A stretch of DNA of 64,000 nt from CAWJPW01 sp963844845 (GCA_963844845.1 CAWJPW010000003.1:558001-622000); one strand, 5' to 3'. Positions 33,238 to 43,694 are shown, numbered from the stretch's first letter. The notes: generated from the letters alone by a model not told the origin. Numbers and translations are program-made.

Positions 33238-35706
33238 ATGCCAAGCACAGTGCGCCGATGCGTCGTCAGCACTCTCGTGGTGATCGCTCTGACAGGCCTG
33301 CTGGCCGCAGCTGGTGCCGCAGAGGGTGATGCCGTACCTTCCGCGGACGGTGACCGCCCCGTCGCCGGCGCCTCGGGCCTGGTCGTCAGCGAGGCGAGCG
33401 CAGTGCTGCCGGAGTCGATGAGGGCGGGAGATGTTGCCGCCCCCCTGACCACGACCGCATCGACCACCTTCCTCAGCGACGGGTTCGAGGGGTCGTTTCC
33501 AGGCACCAAGTGGACGCTCTGGCATTCCTCCACGGAGGCAGCCAACGTCGACTGGGGCAAGAGCTCCTACCGCAAGAGTGCCGGCAGCTACAGCATCTGG
33601 TGTGCGGGGGCCGGGCCTGCGTCACCCGGCGCGGGCCACGATGTGCCCGCCAACATGAACTCGTGGGTGATCGCCGGGCCGTTCAACCTCAGCTCGGTCA
33701 CCTCCGGCACCCTCAAGTTCGACGTCTGGCTGGAGTCCGAGTCGGGCTACGACTTCTTCAAGTGGATGGCGTCCGTCGACGGCACGAACTGGAAGGGGCT
33801 GCAGACCTCCACCACCACCGGCGGCTGGAGCACCGTGACCCAGGACCTCACCGACTGGGGTAGCGCCAACGTCACCGGCCACTCCCAGGTGTGGATCGCG
33901 CTCGTCTACTCCTCCGACTCGGGCACCAGCTACGAGGGCGCCTACGTGGACCAGGTGGTGCTCAGCGGTGATGGCGGCGGCAGCAGCAACTGCGGCACCT
34001 ACGTGATCACCAGCGACAACGACAACAACACCTCCTCAGGCACCCCTGACGGTGATTGGAACTACTGTCTCTTCAACGATGACCCCAAGCACCCCATCGA
34101 CTTCCACGTGGACCTCAACGAGACCAGCGTGCAGACGGCGCAGCTCCTGCTACTGTGCTACGACGTGGACGAGGAGGACCCCGAGGACCCCGAGGTCGAC
34201 AAGGTATACATGAACGGGACCTACCTGGGGAACCTCACCGGCGCCAACAACGAGGACTCCACCACAGTGCTCACCGTCCCGACCAGCGCCCTGCTCATCG
34301 GCCGCAACTGGGTTGACATCCAGGTGGACCAGAGCAACGGCACCAAGAGATGGTGCGTCAACCTCAAGCAGGCGCAGCTGATCATCAACGGCGGCTGCTC
34401 GGGGCGGGCGCAGTGCCGTAGCGTCACCACCAACCAGACCAGCTACGCCCCCGGCGCCACCGTGGCGGTGACCTACGAGATCGACACTTCGGCGACCTCG
34501 CAGCAGGTCCGCGTGGAGACCGACATCCTCAACCCCTCGGGGGTGATCGTCGCCGGTTCCGACCAGGTGTACGCCACCTCCGGCACGTCCAACGACCCCA
34601 AGACGGTCAACCTGGCCCTGCCGGGCAACGCCGCCGCGGGCACCTACACCGCCAAAGTGCTGGTGTTCGACAATGCCAGCGGGGCCCTGGAGTCCAGCTG
34701 CGAGAAGAGCTTCACCGTGACCGGTGGGGGCGGTGGGGGGTGCACGCTCACCTGCAGCGCCTCGGTTCCGACCACCGCAACGGTGGGCGTGCCCGTGCAG
34801 TTCACGGCCTCCGCCACCGCTTCCGGCTGCAGCAGCGCTCCCGAGTACTTCTGGTACCCCGATACCAGCACCACAGCGACGTCGTTCGAACGGTCGTTCA
34901 CCGTGACCTATGACCAACCGGGCACCCACAACTGGCAGCTCGTGGTGGTGGCCGACAACCAGCGCTGCGAGCGCACCGGCACCATCACCGTCACCTCGGG
35001 CGGCGGTGGTAGCAGCCCGGTGGTGTGGGTGCCGGTGGGCAGCCGCTCCCCGGGCGCCAACGGCAGCATCTGGCGCACCGACCTGGGCATCCTCAACGGC
35101 AACGGGATCAGCGTCACCGTGACGATCACCATCTACACCACCAGCGGGCCCATCACGCGAACGGTAACCATTCCCGCCGGCGGTCAGAAGGTGATCACCG
35201 ACGTGATCGGCTGGGTCGTCCCCAACTCGTCGCTGTCAGGCGCCATCCGCATCAGCTCCACAGCGGTGGTGATCATCACCTCGCGCACCTACAACGCGTT
35301 CCCGGTGGGCGACCCCTGCTTCCCGCGGGGAACCACGGGTCAGTCCCTGGATGGCCTGGCGGTGACCAGCGGGCTCTCGACAGGAATGAGCGGCTGGCTC
35401 CCGCACATGATCGAGAACACGTGGTTCCGCAGCAACATCGGTTACACCAACACCGGCTCCGGCACCGCCAACCTCACGGTGCGGCTGTACAACGGCAACG
35501 GGTCTCAGGTGGGCAGCTACACCGTGACCCTCGCCCCCGGGCAGTGGAAGCAGTACTCTCAGCCGTTCCGCAAGGTGGGCGGGCAGACCAGCATGGCGGC
35601 AGGCTCGGCCAAGATCACGGTGACCAGCGGGAGCGGTGTCTTCGTCTACGGCTCGGTGCTGGACAACGTGACCAACGACCCCACCACCATCATCATGCGC
35701 CGGTAA
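33238..35706 (+). CDS. Large secreted protein with jelly-roll, PKD-like and 'PGANG' domains
   Basis: An 822-residue exported protein. After a signal peptide (residues ~1-30), a short DGFEGSF motif opens a jelly-roll or MAM-like domain (near 85-245; GSYSIWCAG, MNSWVIAGPFNLSS, YEGAYVDQVVLSGDG). A second domain of about 130 residues, a beta-sandwich repeat region with glycine spacers (SGGGGSS), a PKD-like domain (PVQFTASATASGCSS...FTVTYDQPGTHNWQLVV) and the terminal domain VPVGSRSPGANGSIWRTDLG...VTNDPTTIIM follow. The last domain is related to those in the two minus-strand giants at 57.7-64 kb. The ATG was chosen because GAGGAGG lies six bases upstream. The surface or secreted role is unknown. 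A strong terminator follows. Confidence 0.78.
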   Translation: MPSTVRRCVVSTLVVIALTGLLAAAGAAEGDAVPSADGDRPVAGASGLVVSEASAVLPESMRAGDVAAPLTTTASTTFLSDGFEGSFPGTKWTLWHSSTEAANVDWGKSSYRKSAGSYSIWCAGAGPASPGAGHDVPANMNSWVIAGPFNLSSVTSGTLKFDVWLESESGYDFFKWMASVDGTNWKGLQTSTTTGGWSTVTQDLTDWGSANVTGHSQVWIALVYSSDSGTSYEGAYVDQVVLSGDGGGSSNCGTYVITSDNDNNTSSGTPDGDWNYCLFNDDPKHPIDFHVDLNETSVQTAQLLLLCYDVDEEDPEDPEVDKVYMNGTYLGNLTGANNEDSTTVLTVPTSALLIGRNWVDIQVDQSNGTKRWCVNLKQAQLIINGGCSGRAQCRSVTTNQTSYAPGATVAVTYEIDTSATSQQVRVETDILNPSGVIVAGSDQVYATSGTSNDPKTVNLALPGNAAAGTYTAKVLVFDNASGALESSCEKSFTVTGGGGGGCTLTCSASVPTTATVGVPVQFTASATASGCSSAPEYFWYPDTSTTATSFERSFTVTYDQPGTHNWQLVVVADNQRCERTGTITVTSGGGGSSPVVWVPVGSRSPGANGSIWRTDLGILNGNGISVTVTITIYTTSGPITRTVTIPAGGQKVITDVIGWVVPNSSLSGAIRISSTAVVIITSRTYNAFPVGDPCFPRGTTGQSLDGLAVTSGLSTGMSGWLPHMIENTWFRSNIGYTNTGSGTANLTVRLYNGNGSQVGSYTVTLAPGQWKQYSQPFRKVGGQTSMAAGSAKITVTSGSGVFVYGSVLDNVTNDPTTIIMRR

Positions 35707-35720
35707 GTAACCGCCTTCGG

Positions 35721-35760
35721 ACACTGAGTGCCGGGCCTTCGCGCCCGGCACTCAGTGTTT
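35721..35760 (+). terminator. Intrinsic terminator after the secreted protein
   Basis: A perfect 16-bp stem, ACACTGAGTGCCGGGC with its complement across a CTTCGC loop, followed by TT. It lies about 15 bases after the stop. It is the best terminator in the window. Confidence 0.85.
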
Positions 35761-35900
35761 CATCCGGCGTGCTTGAGGGCAGAGAGCCCTCCCGTCCGCC
35801 CCCGCCGCTGGCGATGAGTCGTATGGAGGGTCGGGTGTGGGCGCTTCGGCGGCGCGCCGACGCGGCACGCTCGTCGAGCACCCACCCGTCGCTGCTGAGC

Positions 35901-36533
35901 CTACTCCCGAGTCGTGACTCTTCCCACGACCCACACCATCTCGCGGGCGATCTCGGCGGCGCGGGCGTCGTAGACGGCGGCGGCGTCGGGTCGGCCGTCG
36001 GCGGTCTTGGGGTCGTCGTAGGGGAGGGCGACGCGCTCTCCGGCGCCGGGCACCACCGGGCAGGCGCTGTCGGCGTCTGAGCAGGTCATCACCGCGCAGA
36101 ACCCCCCGCGGGGCAGCGAGCGGTGGGCAAGGGTCTTGGAGAAGGCTTCGAGGGCGGCACCACCCGGGGCGAGGCGGAGGATGTGGACGGGGTTCTCACC
36201 CGCGCCCCGCTCCACCACGAAGCCGGCCCGCTCGAGGGCCGCCGCGGCGTTGGTGTGCAGCGCCGTGGCCTCGGTGCCGGCCGAGAAGGCCTCGACTCCG
36301 TCGATGCCGGCCGCGGCGGCCGCGGCCCACGCCCATGCCGCCGCCAGGTGCGAGCGCCGCGAGTTGTGGGTGCACACGAACAGCAGCCGGGCCGGCCCGC
36401 CGGCGGCCAGGCGGTCGCCGATCCAGCCTGTCAGGCGGTCCAGCACCGCCCGCCGGGCCGGCAGGATCAGCGCCGCCTCGGCGCGGCGGGCGGCGAGGTA
36501 CGCCGCGAGGGCGGGGCCCAGGCGGGTGGTCAT
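35901..36533 (-). CDS. Low-molecular-weight phosphatase / arsenate-reductase-like protein
   Basis: A 210-residue protein whose core has the C-x5-R-S phosphate loop CTHNSRRSHLAAAWA near residue 62 and the acidic loop VALPYDDPKTADGRPD. Proteins of this family reduce arsenate with glutathione, thioredoxin or mycothiol systems. An N-terminal ~55-residue helical extension (LAAYLAARRAEAALILPARR) precedes the core. It lies at the end of the arsenic operon, 13 bases after arsM, which supports an arsenate reductase role. The ATG has no strong ribosome site. Confidence 0.8.
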   Translation of the reverse strand: MTTRLGPALAAYLAARRAEAALILPARRAVLDRLTGWIGDRLAAGGPARLLFVCTHNSRRSHLAAAWAWAAAAAAGIDGVEAFSAGTEATALHTNAAAALERAGFVVERGAGENPVHILRLAPGGAALEAFSKTLAHRSLPRGGFCAVMTCSDADSACPVVPGAGERVALPYDDPKTADGRPDAAAVYDARAAEIAREMVWVVGRVTTRE

Positions 36534-36546
36534 CGGCGGGGTCGCC

Positions 36547-37376
36547 TCAGCCTTCAGCCGGCCGCCGTGCCCGCACCTTGACACTGACGACGGCCGCGGC
36601 GGCGGCGCGGACGTCCTCCTCGGTGAGAGTCTCGTCGTTGAGGACCGCGGTTTCGGTGGCGTCAGGGTTGGAGGAGCCGATGGGGTAGCCCGACTCGGCC
36701 ATCACCTCGACCTCCGCAAAGCCGGCGTCGCGGATCGCCTGCAGGTAGTCCTCGCGGCGCAGCGCGCCGGAGATGCAGCCGGCGTACGCCTCCACCGAGT
36801 GGCGCACCCGCGCGGGCAGCTCGGCGGTGAGCACCAGGTCGGAGACCATGAGCACGCCGCCCGGCCGGAGCACCCGCAGCGCCTCGCGAAAGACCTGCGG
36901 CTTGTCGGTGGAGAGGTTGATGACGCAGTTGGAGATCACCACGTCGGCGGTGGCGTCGGCCACCGGTAGGTGCTCGATTTCGCCGAGGCGGAACTCCACG
37001 TTGGCGTCGCCGCTGGAGGCGGCGTTGCGGCGCGCCCGCTCGAGCATGTCCGGGGTCATGTCGACGCCGATGACGCGGCCGGTCGGCCCCACCCGCCGAG
37101 CCGCGAGGAAGCAGTCGAAGCCGGCGCCGGAGCCCAGGTCCACGACCACGTCACCCTCCCCGAGCGCGGCCAGCGCCACCGGGTTGCCGCAGCCCAAGCC
37201 GAGGTTGGCGCCGTCCGGCACCGCCCCGAGGTCGGACTCGCTGTAGCCCACCGCCATGCTCAGGGCGGTGGGGGCCGAGGTGCCGCAGCAGCCCCGGGCG
37301 GGGCCGCAGCAGCTCGTCTCCTCGCGCGCGATGGCGGCGTAGTGCTCCCTGACGGATCGCTTGATGTCCTGATCGC

Positions 37377-37380
<4 letters not shown>
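36547..37380 (-). CDS. arsM: Arsenite S-adenosylmethionine methyltransferase
   Basis: A 277-residue methyltransferase. VVVDLGSGAGFDCFLAAR is the SAM-binding motif, with VDMTPDMLERARRNA next. Cysteines expected for arsenite binding are present: ETSCCGPARGCCG near the N-terminus, VISNCVINLSTDKPQV and EAYAGCISGAL. It converts arsenite to methylated arsenicals. It overlaps the acr3 stop by four bases and is followed by the reductase-like gene, a standard arsenic-operon order. Confidence 0.9.
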
Positions 37381-38467
<1,087 letters not shown>

Positions 38468-38471
<4 letters not shown>

Positions 38472-38884
38472 GATTCGGCTCGGCTTCCTTCGGCTGCGAT
38501 GACGGTGACTCGCGCGAGGTCGAGGTCGACTCGGCAGAGCTCTGCGGGCGGCACACAGCAGGCGCGGGCGAGCAGTGCGCGGTCCGCGGCCACCGCGGGA
38601 TCGCCCGCGATCCGTGCCAGCGCCTCCGTCGCCACCGCGGCGGCGGGGTCCTCGTCGGTGAGGCGGTAGTACACCCAGCGGCCCTCCTTGCGCTCGGCGA
38701 TGAGGCCGGCGCGGCGCAGCTCGGCAAGGTGCGACGACACGGTGGAGTAGGCGAGCCCCAGCACCGCGGTGACCTGGCAGACGCAGAGCTCGCCATCCGC
38801 CAGCATCCCCAGCACCCGCAGCCTCACCGGGTGGCCGAGGGCCTTGTGGAGCGTCACCTGCGAGTCAAGTGGTGTCGACATCAT
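38468..38884 (-). CDS. arsR: ArsR-family arsenite-sensing repressor
   Basis: A 138-residue winged-helix repressor. The metal-binding pair is in ADGELCVCQVTAVLGL (Cys-Val-Cys in helix 3), followed by the recognition helix STVSSHLAELRRAGLI and the wing EGRWVYYRL. A C-terminal ACCVPP adds a possible third site. It probably represses its own operon and is released by arsenite. AGGA lies before the ATG. An inverted repeat at the start codon region is a likely operator. Confidence 0.92.
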
Positions 38885-38907
38885 TTCGTCCTAACGCGAA
38901 ATATCGC
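38883..38907. promoter_or_regulatory. Candidate ArsR operator
   Basis: ATTTCG-N8-CGAAAT overlaps GCGA-AATA-TCGC just upstream of the arsR start. Two nested inverted repeats at this place suit a repressor dimer. No experimental link. Confidence 0.5.
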
Positions 38908-39070
38908 ACTGGTGGAGGAGCCTGTCAAGCCCGGTGTCGGGCACGCGCAACCAGAGAGGTTTTATGGGAACGCGCGCCGAGACCCTCCGGCGGCTGCCAT
39001 CGTCGACGAGCTGGCGGGGTGTTGCCGGTATCGCCTAGAATCTGTACGGCTCAAATGGGGGGGCCTCGCG

Positions 39071-40801
39071 ATGCACACCTTTCTCTCGAAGTCCGGGCTT
39101 GTAATGCTCATCCTGCTGGCTGCTGCGACGGCGCGGGCGGCTGTGCCCGCCGGCGAGCGTGCGGCACTCATCGCTCTGTATGACGCCACCAACGGCGCCG
39201 GGTGGAGCGACCAAAGCAACTGGCGCAACGCCGGAGACACCGACTTCAACGTCGCAGGGACGGAGTGCCAGTGGTTCGGCGTGTCGTGCGACAGCGGAGA
39301 GACCACCGTCATCGGCCTCTCGATGGCGAGCAACAACCTGAGCGGCAGCATGCCGATCCAGCTGGGGGACCTCACGAACCTTCAATCCCTCGACCTCAGG
39401 GGCAACAGCCTGACCGGGAGCATTCCGGCGGTGCTGGGTAGCCTGACGAGCCTGCAGTCGATCTTCCTCGACGGCAACCAGCTGAGTGGGAGCCTTCCGC
39501 CCGAACTCGGCAGCCTCTCCCACCTGCAGTGGCTCAAGCTCGGCACCAATCAGCTGGACGGCAGCATCCCGGCAACGCTCGGCGGCCTTTCGAGCCTGAC
39601 CTACCTCGACCTCTCCTCCAACCACCTGGAGGGGACCATTCCGCCGGCGCTGGGCCGGCTCTCCAACCTCCTGCAGCTCGTCCTCATGTCGAACCAGCTG
39701 ACTGGGAGCATCCCTCCAGAGCTCGGAAACCTCGGGAGCCTGGTGGGGCTCCTCCTCTACAACAACCAGCTGAGCGGCGCCATCCCGCCCCAGCTGGGTG
39801 GCCTCACCAACCTCCAGACCTTCGACCTCGACAGTAACCAGCTGACGGGGTCTCTGCCGACAGAGCTCTCGGCCCTTTCGAACCTGAAGATCTTCCGCGT
39901 TTCGTACAACCACCTGGAAGGCCCCATCCCCACGTGGATCGGCGACCTTTCGGGCCTGACGAGCCTGTGGCTCGGAGGCAACCGATTCGACGGCAGCATC
40001 CCGTCCAACCTCAGCAACCTCGTCGGGCTCCAGGACCTCACCCTCGACTCCAACCGGCTCACCGGGCGGGTTCCCTCGTCTCTGGCCGGCCTCAGTAACC
40101 TGCAGAACCAGTGGAGCCTGCAGCTTCGACGCAACGGGCTCTGGAGCGATGACGCGACCCTCGACGTGTTCCTGGGTCAGTACAGCTCCGGCTGGGGCGA
40201 CTGGAAGGCCACCCAGACCATCGCTCCCACCGCTCCCACGGTCACCGCGATGGGCGACACCACCATCTGGCTGAGCTGGAGCCCCATCCTCTACACCGGT
40301 GATGAGGGCGGCTACGAGGTGCTGTGGAGGGAGTCACCGGCGGGTGCATGGCACTCGGCGGGGTGGACGGCGAGCAAGTCGGGCACCACCTTCCCGGTCA
40401 CCGGCCTCGCGCCGGGCACGACCTATGACGTGGGCGTCCGCTCCTTCACCGAGCCCAACGTGTACAATCAGAACCAGGTGGTGAGCGAGCTCAGCAGCAC
40501 CTACGTGGCCACCACCGGCGCCGTGGGCTGTGCGGCCCCGGTGATCACGAGCTCCGGCGGAATCCCCGCGTCGCTAGGCTTGACCGGAAGCTACTCGACC
40601 TACCAGTGGAGCACCGGAGAGACCACGGCGGCCATCGACGTGAGCCCGGCGGCGCCCACCTGGTACTGGGTGACCGTGAGCTGGCCCGGCTCCTGCGAGG
40701 AGACGGCCGCCATCCTCGTCGACCCTGTGAAGATCTTCGCAGACGGGTTCGAGAGTGGCGGCACCGGGGAGTGGAGCGCCGCGGTCGGCCTCGCGCCGTG
40801 A
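39071..40801 (+). CDS. Secreted leucine-rich-repeat protein with C-terminal tag
   Basis: A 576-residue exported protein. After a signal peptide (ending near ARAAVPAG) comes an LRR cap with YDATNGAGWSDQSNW, then about ten plant-type leucine-rich repeats (pattern LTNLQSLDLRGNSLTGSIP) to residue ~360. A fibronectin-type-III-like domain (~ APTVTAMGDTTIWLSWSP to VATTGA) follows. The protein ends in IFADGFESGGTGEWSAAVG, a tag shared with the two other secreted proteins near 52.5 and 52.9 kb. LRRs of this type usually bind proteins or glycans. A G-rich ribosome site precedes the ATG. It diverges from arsR. Lateral origin of the repeats is possible but not tested. Confidence 0.85.
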   Translation: MHTFLSKSGLVMLILLAAATARAAVPAGERAALIALYDATNGAGWSDQSNWRNAGDTDFNVAGTECQWFGVSCDSGETTVIGLSMASNNLSGSMPIQLGDLTNLQSLDLRGNSLTGSIPAVLGSLTSLQSIFLDGNQLSGSLPPELGSLSHLQWLKLGTNQLDGSIPATLGGLSSLTYLDLSSNHLEGTIPPALGRLSNLLQLVLMSNQLTGSIPPELGNLGSLVGLLLYNNQLSGAIPPQLGGLTNLQTFDLDSNQLTGSLPTELSALSNLKIFRVSYNHLEGPIPTWIGDLSGLTSLWLGGNRFDGSIPSNLSNLVGLQDLTLDSNRLTGRVPSSLAGLSNLQNQWSLQLRRNGLWSDDATLDVFLGQYSSGWGDWKATQTIAPTAPTVTAMGDTTIWLSWSPILYTGDEGGYEVLWRESPAGAWHSAGWTASKSGTTFPVTGLAPGTTYDVGVRSFTEPNVYNQNQVVSELSSTYVATTGAVGCAAPVITSSGGIPASLGLTGSYSTYQWSTGETTAAIDVSPAAPTWYWVTVSWPGSCEETAAILVDPVKIFADGFESGGTGEWSAAVGLAP

Positions 40802-40809
40802 CGCCGGGC

Positions 40810-40837
40810 ACCCTCCCGCACCGCTCCGGGAGAGGGT
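40810..40837 (+). terminator. Hairpin after the LRR protein
   Basis: ACCCTCCCG opposite CGGGAGAGGGT, imperfect by one bulge, lies in the 48-bp gap before the methyltransferase gene. It may be an intrinsic terminator without a T-run. Confidence 0.4.
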
Positions 40838-40849
40838 AGGCTGATCCAG

Positions 40850-41671
40850 GTGTGGAGGACCCTACGCACCGTGCGCCACCGGCTGCGCGGTCTGGGCAGC
40901 GACCTGCGCGACCTCGTGCAGGGCTCGCCCCAGCTGCGCCCGCCGCGCTGGATGGACCGCTCGGGGAGCGGCGACTACGTCGCCGTGGGCCGGCTCTTCC
41001 GCGGCTACTTCATCGAGGTGGGCGGCCTCGAGCCCACCCACCGGGTGCTCGACGTGGGCTGCGGCTTCGGACGCATGGCAGTGGCCTTGTCCGACTACCT
41101 GCGGCCGCCGGGCGAGTACCACGGTTTCGACGTCCACCGCGGCGGCATCCGCTGGTGCCGCCGGCACATCGCCGCCCGGTACCCAGCGTTCCACTTCCGC
41201 CACCTCGACCTCGTCAACCGCGAGTACAACCCGCGAGGGCGCCTGGCGGCCGCGGAGGTCGAGCTTCCCTACGCCTCAGGCTCCTTCGACTTCGCCATCG
41301 CCACCTCGGTCTTCACTCACCTGCTGCCGCGCGACGGCCTCCGCATGCTCGCCGAGATCGCCCGGGTGCTGCGCCCCGGCGGCACCCTCTTCGCGACCTT
41401 CTTTCTGCTCCGCCGCGACTCCCTCGAGCTCATCGCGGCGGGCCGGGGGGACTTCCCCTTCGCGCCCACCGGCGACGTCTACTGGACCACCGAACCCGAG
41501 GTTCCGGAGAAGGCGGTGGCCTATCCCGAGGAGGTGGTCCTCGGCGAGCTGGCCAGCGCCGGGCTCGAGTTGGCGCGACCCGTACTGTACGGCGCCTGGT
41601 GTGGCCGCGAGCCGTACTTCGACTACCAGGACATCGTGGTGTGCCGGCGGCAGGGCCGGAGTCGGGCGTAG
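40850..41671 (+). CDS. SAM-dependent methyltransferase (class I)
   Basis: A 273-residue methyltransferase. HRVLDVGCGFGRMAVALSDYL is motif I, EYHGFDVHRGGIRWC motif post-I, SFDFAIATSVFTHLLP motif II and RVLRPGGTLFATFFLL motif III. The N-terminal ~60 residues and C-terminal ~40 are specific and unassigned. The substrate is unknown. The start is a GTG 48 bp after the LRR gene. A hairpin precedes it, so it may have its own promoter. Confidence 0.86.
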   Translation: MWRTLRTVRHRLRGLGSDLRDLVQGSPQLRPPRWMDRSGSGDYVAVGRLFRGYFIEVGGLEPTHRVLDVGCGFGRMAVALSDYLRPPGEYHGFDVHRGGIRWCRRHIAARYPAFHFRHLDLVNREYNPRGRLAAAEVELPYASGSFDFAIATSVFTHLLPRDGLRMLAEIARVLRPGGTLFATFFLLRRDSLELIAAGRGDFPFAPTGDVYWTTEPEVPEKAVAYPEEVVLGELASAGLELARPVLYGAWCGREPYFDYQDIVVCRRQGRSRA

Positions 41672-41699
41672 GGAAGGGGACGGCGCGGCCGCGGGGTGG

Positions 41700-42428
41700 T
41701 CACGGGGTGTGCGGCGGCACGACCTCGACCTTGAGGAGCACCAGGAGCAGTCCCTGGCCGCCATCGGCGGCTCCGACGGCGCGGAACATCCCCAGGAGAT
41801 TCCAGCTCCCCAGGTCGATGGTCATGTTGCTGTTGAAGCTGGCCTTCCGCGTCCGGGGTCTGCCGACCTCGAGGAGTACGCCGGGGAGCGGCTCACGTCC
41901 CGACAGCGTGACGAGCTCAAGGTTGTGAACCACCCGCACCTGCGGCGATGAGCTCCCCGAGACGGGATCGAGCTCGAGCTCGAGCCGGAGCCCGGGCTGC
42001 TCGGCCGGCGGCACCTCGCGGAGCCGGTAGCAGCCGTCGTCTCCCGCCTCGAAGTACTGACCGCCCTGCGAGCCGCTGCGGACCGACACGGTCTGGCCGG
42101 CCGGCGTGACAATCCGCGGCGCACTGAGGAGCTGGACGGCGCTCCCCTCGGGGGGAGTGGACGCCCCGTCGTAGGTCACCGTGCCGTCGAGGGCGATGGT
42201 CACGCCGCCGACCTCGAAGGAGCGCACGTCGGCGGCGGCGAAGGAGCTGGATCCGGCGGGCAAGCTCATCGCGCCGTGACCGGTGGCGACCTTGAGGGGG
42301 GCTCCCTCAGAACTCTGGGCGCTGAGAACCTGGATCGAGGCGACGAAGGCAGGCGCCGGTGTGCCGGCCTGGGCCGCCGTGGCGGCGGCCGCCAGGGCGA
42401 CTGTGGTGGCGAGTGCTCTGAGCATCAT
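41700..42428 (-). CDS. Secreted protein of unknown function in a sigma-factor operon
   Basis: A 242-residue exported protein with a signal peptide (MMLRALATTVALAAAATAAQA) and a beta-rich body (GGVTIALDGTVTYD, VRVVHNLELVTLSGREPLPG, LGMFRAVGAADGGQGLLLVL). I recognise no family. The first ATG overlaps the anti-sigma-like stop (ATGA) and a second ATG follows at once; GGAGG lies 3 and 6 bases before them. Being the third gene after an ECF sigma factor, it is a likely target or co-regulated effector. Confidence 0.7.
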   Translation of the reverse strand: MMLRALATTVALAAAATAAQAGTPAPAFVASIQVLSAQSSEGAPLKVATGHGAMSLPAGSSSFAAADVRSFEVGGVTIALDGTVTYDGASTPPEGSAVQLLSAPRIVTPAGQTVSVRSGSQGGQYFEAGDDGCYRLREVPPAEQPGLRLELELDPVSGSSSPQVRVVHNLELVTLSGREPLPGVLLEVGRPRTRKASFNSNMTIDLGSWNLLGMFRAVGAADGGQGLLLVLLKVEVVPPHTP

Positions 42429-42850
42429 GCACCTCCGGTGCTGGGCGCGCCGTGGGAGGGCTGGCGCGCGGGTGGTGCGGCGAGCCGCCGGGCCGGCGGT
42501 ACGGCGGCCGGGGCGATCGCCTCCACGTTCGACCATTGCGTGGCGAAGAAGCCGTCGGAGCTGGTGGCGGCGCGCTCCCCCAAGGTCTGCTGCAGCGCCG
42601 GGTTGGGCTCCAGCAGGTACACCACCGGCGGCGCCGGGGCTTGCTGGCGCAGCCCGAGAGCGAGGCCGAGCACCGCTCCCAGCACCCCGCACACCAGGCA
42701 GGCCGCAGCCGCCGTCCACAGTGGAATCCCGGACCCGCGGCCGGGCGTCGAGCGCTCGTGTCGGTCCACTGACGCCGCCACCCGGGCGTCGAGTCGGGCC
42801 GGAACCTCCGGCCTGGGCAGGTCGCGAATGAGTCGTTCGACATCGGTCAT
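42425..42850 (-). CDS. Anti-sigma-factor-like membrane protein
   Basis: A 141-residue protein with a short cytoplasmic part (MTDVERLIRDLPRPEVPARL), one membrane helix (LWTAAAACLVCGVLGAVLGLAL) and a proline- and alanine-rich outside part. It overlaps the sigma factor stop by four bases, the normal arrangement for an anti-sigma factor. No zinc-binding HxxxCxxC motif is visible, so if it is one it is of the non-zinc kind. Its stop overlaps the next gene's start. Confidence 0.7.
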   Translation of the reverse strand: MTDVERLIRDLPRPEVPARLDARVAASVDRHERSTPGRGSGIPLWTAAAACLVCGVLGAVLGLALGLRQQAPAPPVVYLLEPNPALQQTLGERAATSSDGFFATQWSNVEAIAPAAVPPARRLAAPPARQPSHGAPSTGGA

Positions 42851-43341
42851 GGCGTGTCCTCCAACATCCGCCGGAGCCGCTCGAGGCCGCGTCGGTACCA
42901 CGAGGCCACGGTGTTCTCGGAGCGCCGCCTGAGCAGCGCGATCTCCCCCAGCGTGAAGCCGCAGATCACCCTGAGCAGCACCGTCTCGCGCTCGTCCGGC
43001 CCGAGGCGGGCGAGACAGGCCAGGAGCGTCGGCCGCACCGCGGGGTCGTCGAGCTTCACGGGACCATCCACACGCGCCTCAAGCGCCTCGGGTCTCGTCC
43101 TGCGCAGGTGGTCGACGGCGGCGTTGCGTACGGCTCGGAACACGTACGGGCGGAGCTCCCGCGGCGGCCGTCCGCGTCGCAGCAGCCGCTCGATGGCCGC
43201 GTGCACCGCATCCTCGGCTGCCTCGGGCGCTCCCGTGATACCGATCGCGTAGGTGTAGAGCGCCGTGCGCTCGGCTTCGTAAAAGCGCCGCACCTGGTCG
43301 AAGAAGGATCCGTGCGTCATCGGCTCCGGCATCTCGTTCAT
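42847..43341 (-). CDS. ECF-type RNA polymerase sigma factor
   Basis: A 164-residue sigma factor. Region 2 includes YEAERTALYTYAIGITGAPE, AEDAVHAAIERLLRRGRPPR and LRPYVFRAVRNAAVDHLRR; region 4 shows LARLGPDERETVLLRVICG, FTLGEIALLRRRSENTVAS and WYRRGLERLRRML. It forms an operon with an anti-sigma-like protein and a secreted protein. Three in-frame ATGs lie within 25 bases; I used the first. Its upstream region holds the second copy of the structured element. Confidence 0.9.
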   Translation of the reverse strand: MNEMPEPMTHGSFFDQVRRFYEAERTALYTYAIGITGAPEAAEDAVHAAIERLLRRGRPPRELRPYVFRAVRNAAVDHLRRTRPEALEARVDGPVKLDDPAVRPTLLACLARLGPDERETVLLRVICGFTLGEIALLRRRSENTVASWYRRGLERLRRMLEDTP

Positions 43342-43449
43342 ACCACGGTCGGGAGACGGAGAATGGTGCATGCGCCGGGATGATTCTCCCCCGGCCTCCG
43401 TCCCGGTCGTGGTCCCCGGCTCCGGACTGGCTCCCGGTTGCCGATACTC

Positions 43450-43692
43450 CGGGCACCGGCTCCCGGGCGGCGCCGCCGCCCGTCGGCGCGGGCCCGGGGC
43501 CGGCAACGGCACGAGCCGGCAGACGGCAACGAGGCCGCCCCCGGGCCCCAGCGCCGAGTCGCCTGCCTGGTCGCTCGCGGCCACTGCTCCGAGAGCCAAG
43601 GGCCGTGGGAGCCCCCCTTGACGCTTCCCGCCAACGCACCACAAGGGAAGGCGCGCTCCAGAGAAGACGTCAAGGACGGCACGCCCGCCGGA
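43450..43692 (+). repeat. Dispersed structured element, copy 2
   Basis: A 243-bp element related to the one at 28.1-28.4 kb, in the same orientation. The shared blocks are interrupted by differing ones. The long stem here is TCGGCGC plus GGGCCCGGGG (43483-43499) with CCCCGGGCCC plus GCGCCGA (43539-43557, one CA bulge). Its central bases differ from copy 1 on both strands yet still pair. The inner hairpin is CGGC-ACGA-GCCG. The CAAGGG...CCCTTG hairpin (43597-43620) and the CCTTGACG/CGTCAAGG pair (43616-43675) are kept. It lies in the 440-bp gap between the divergent sigma factor and recQ. Confidence 0.7.
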
Positions 43693-43694
43693 AG

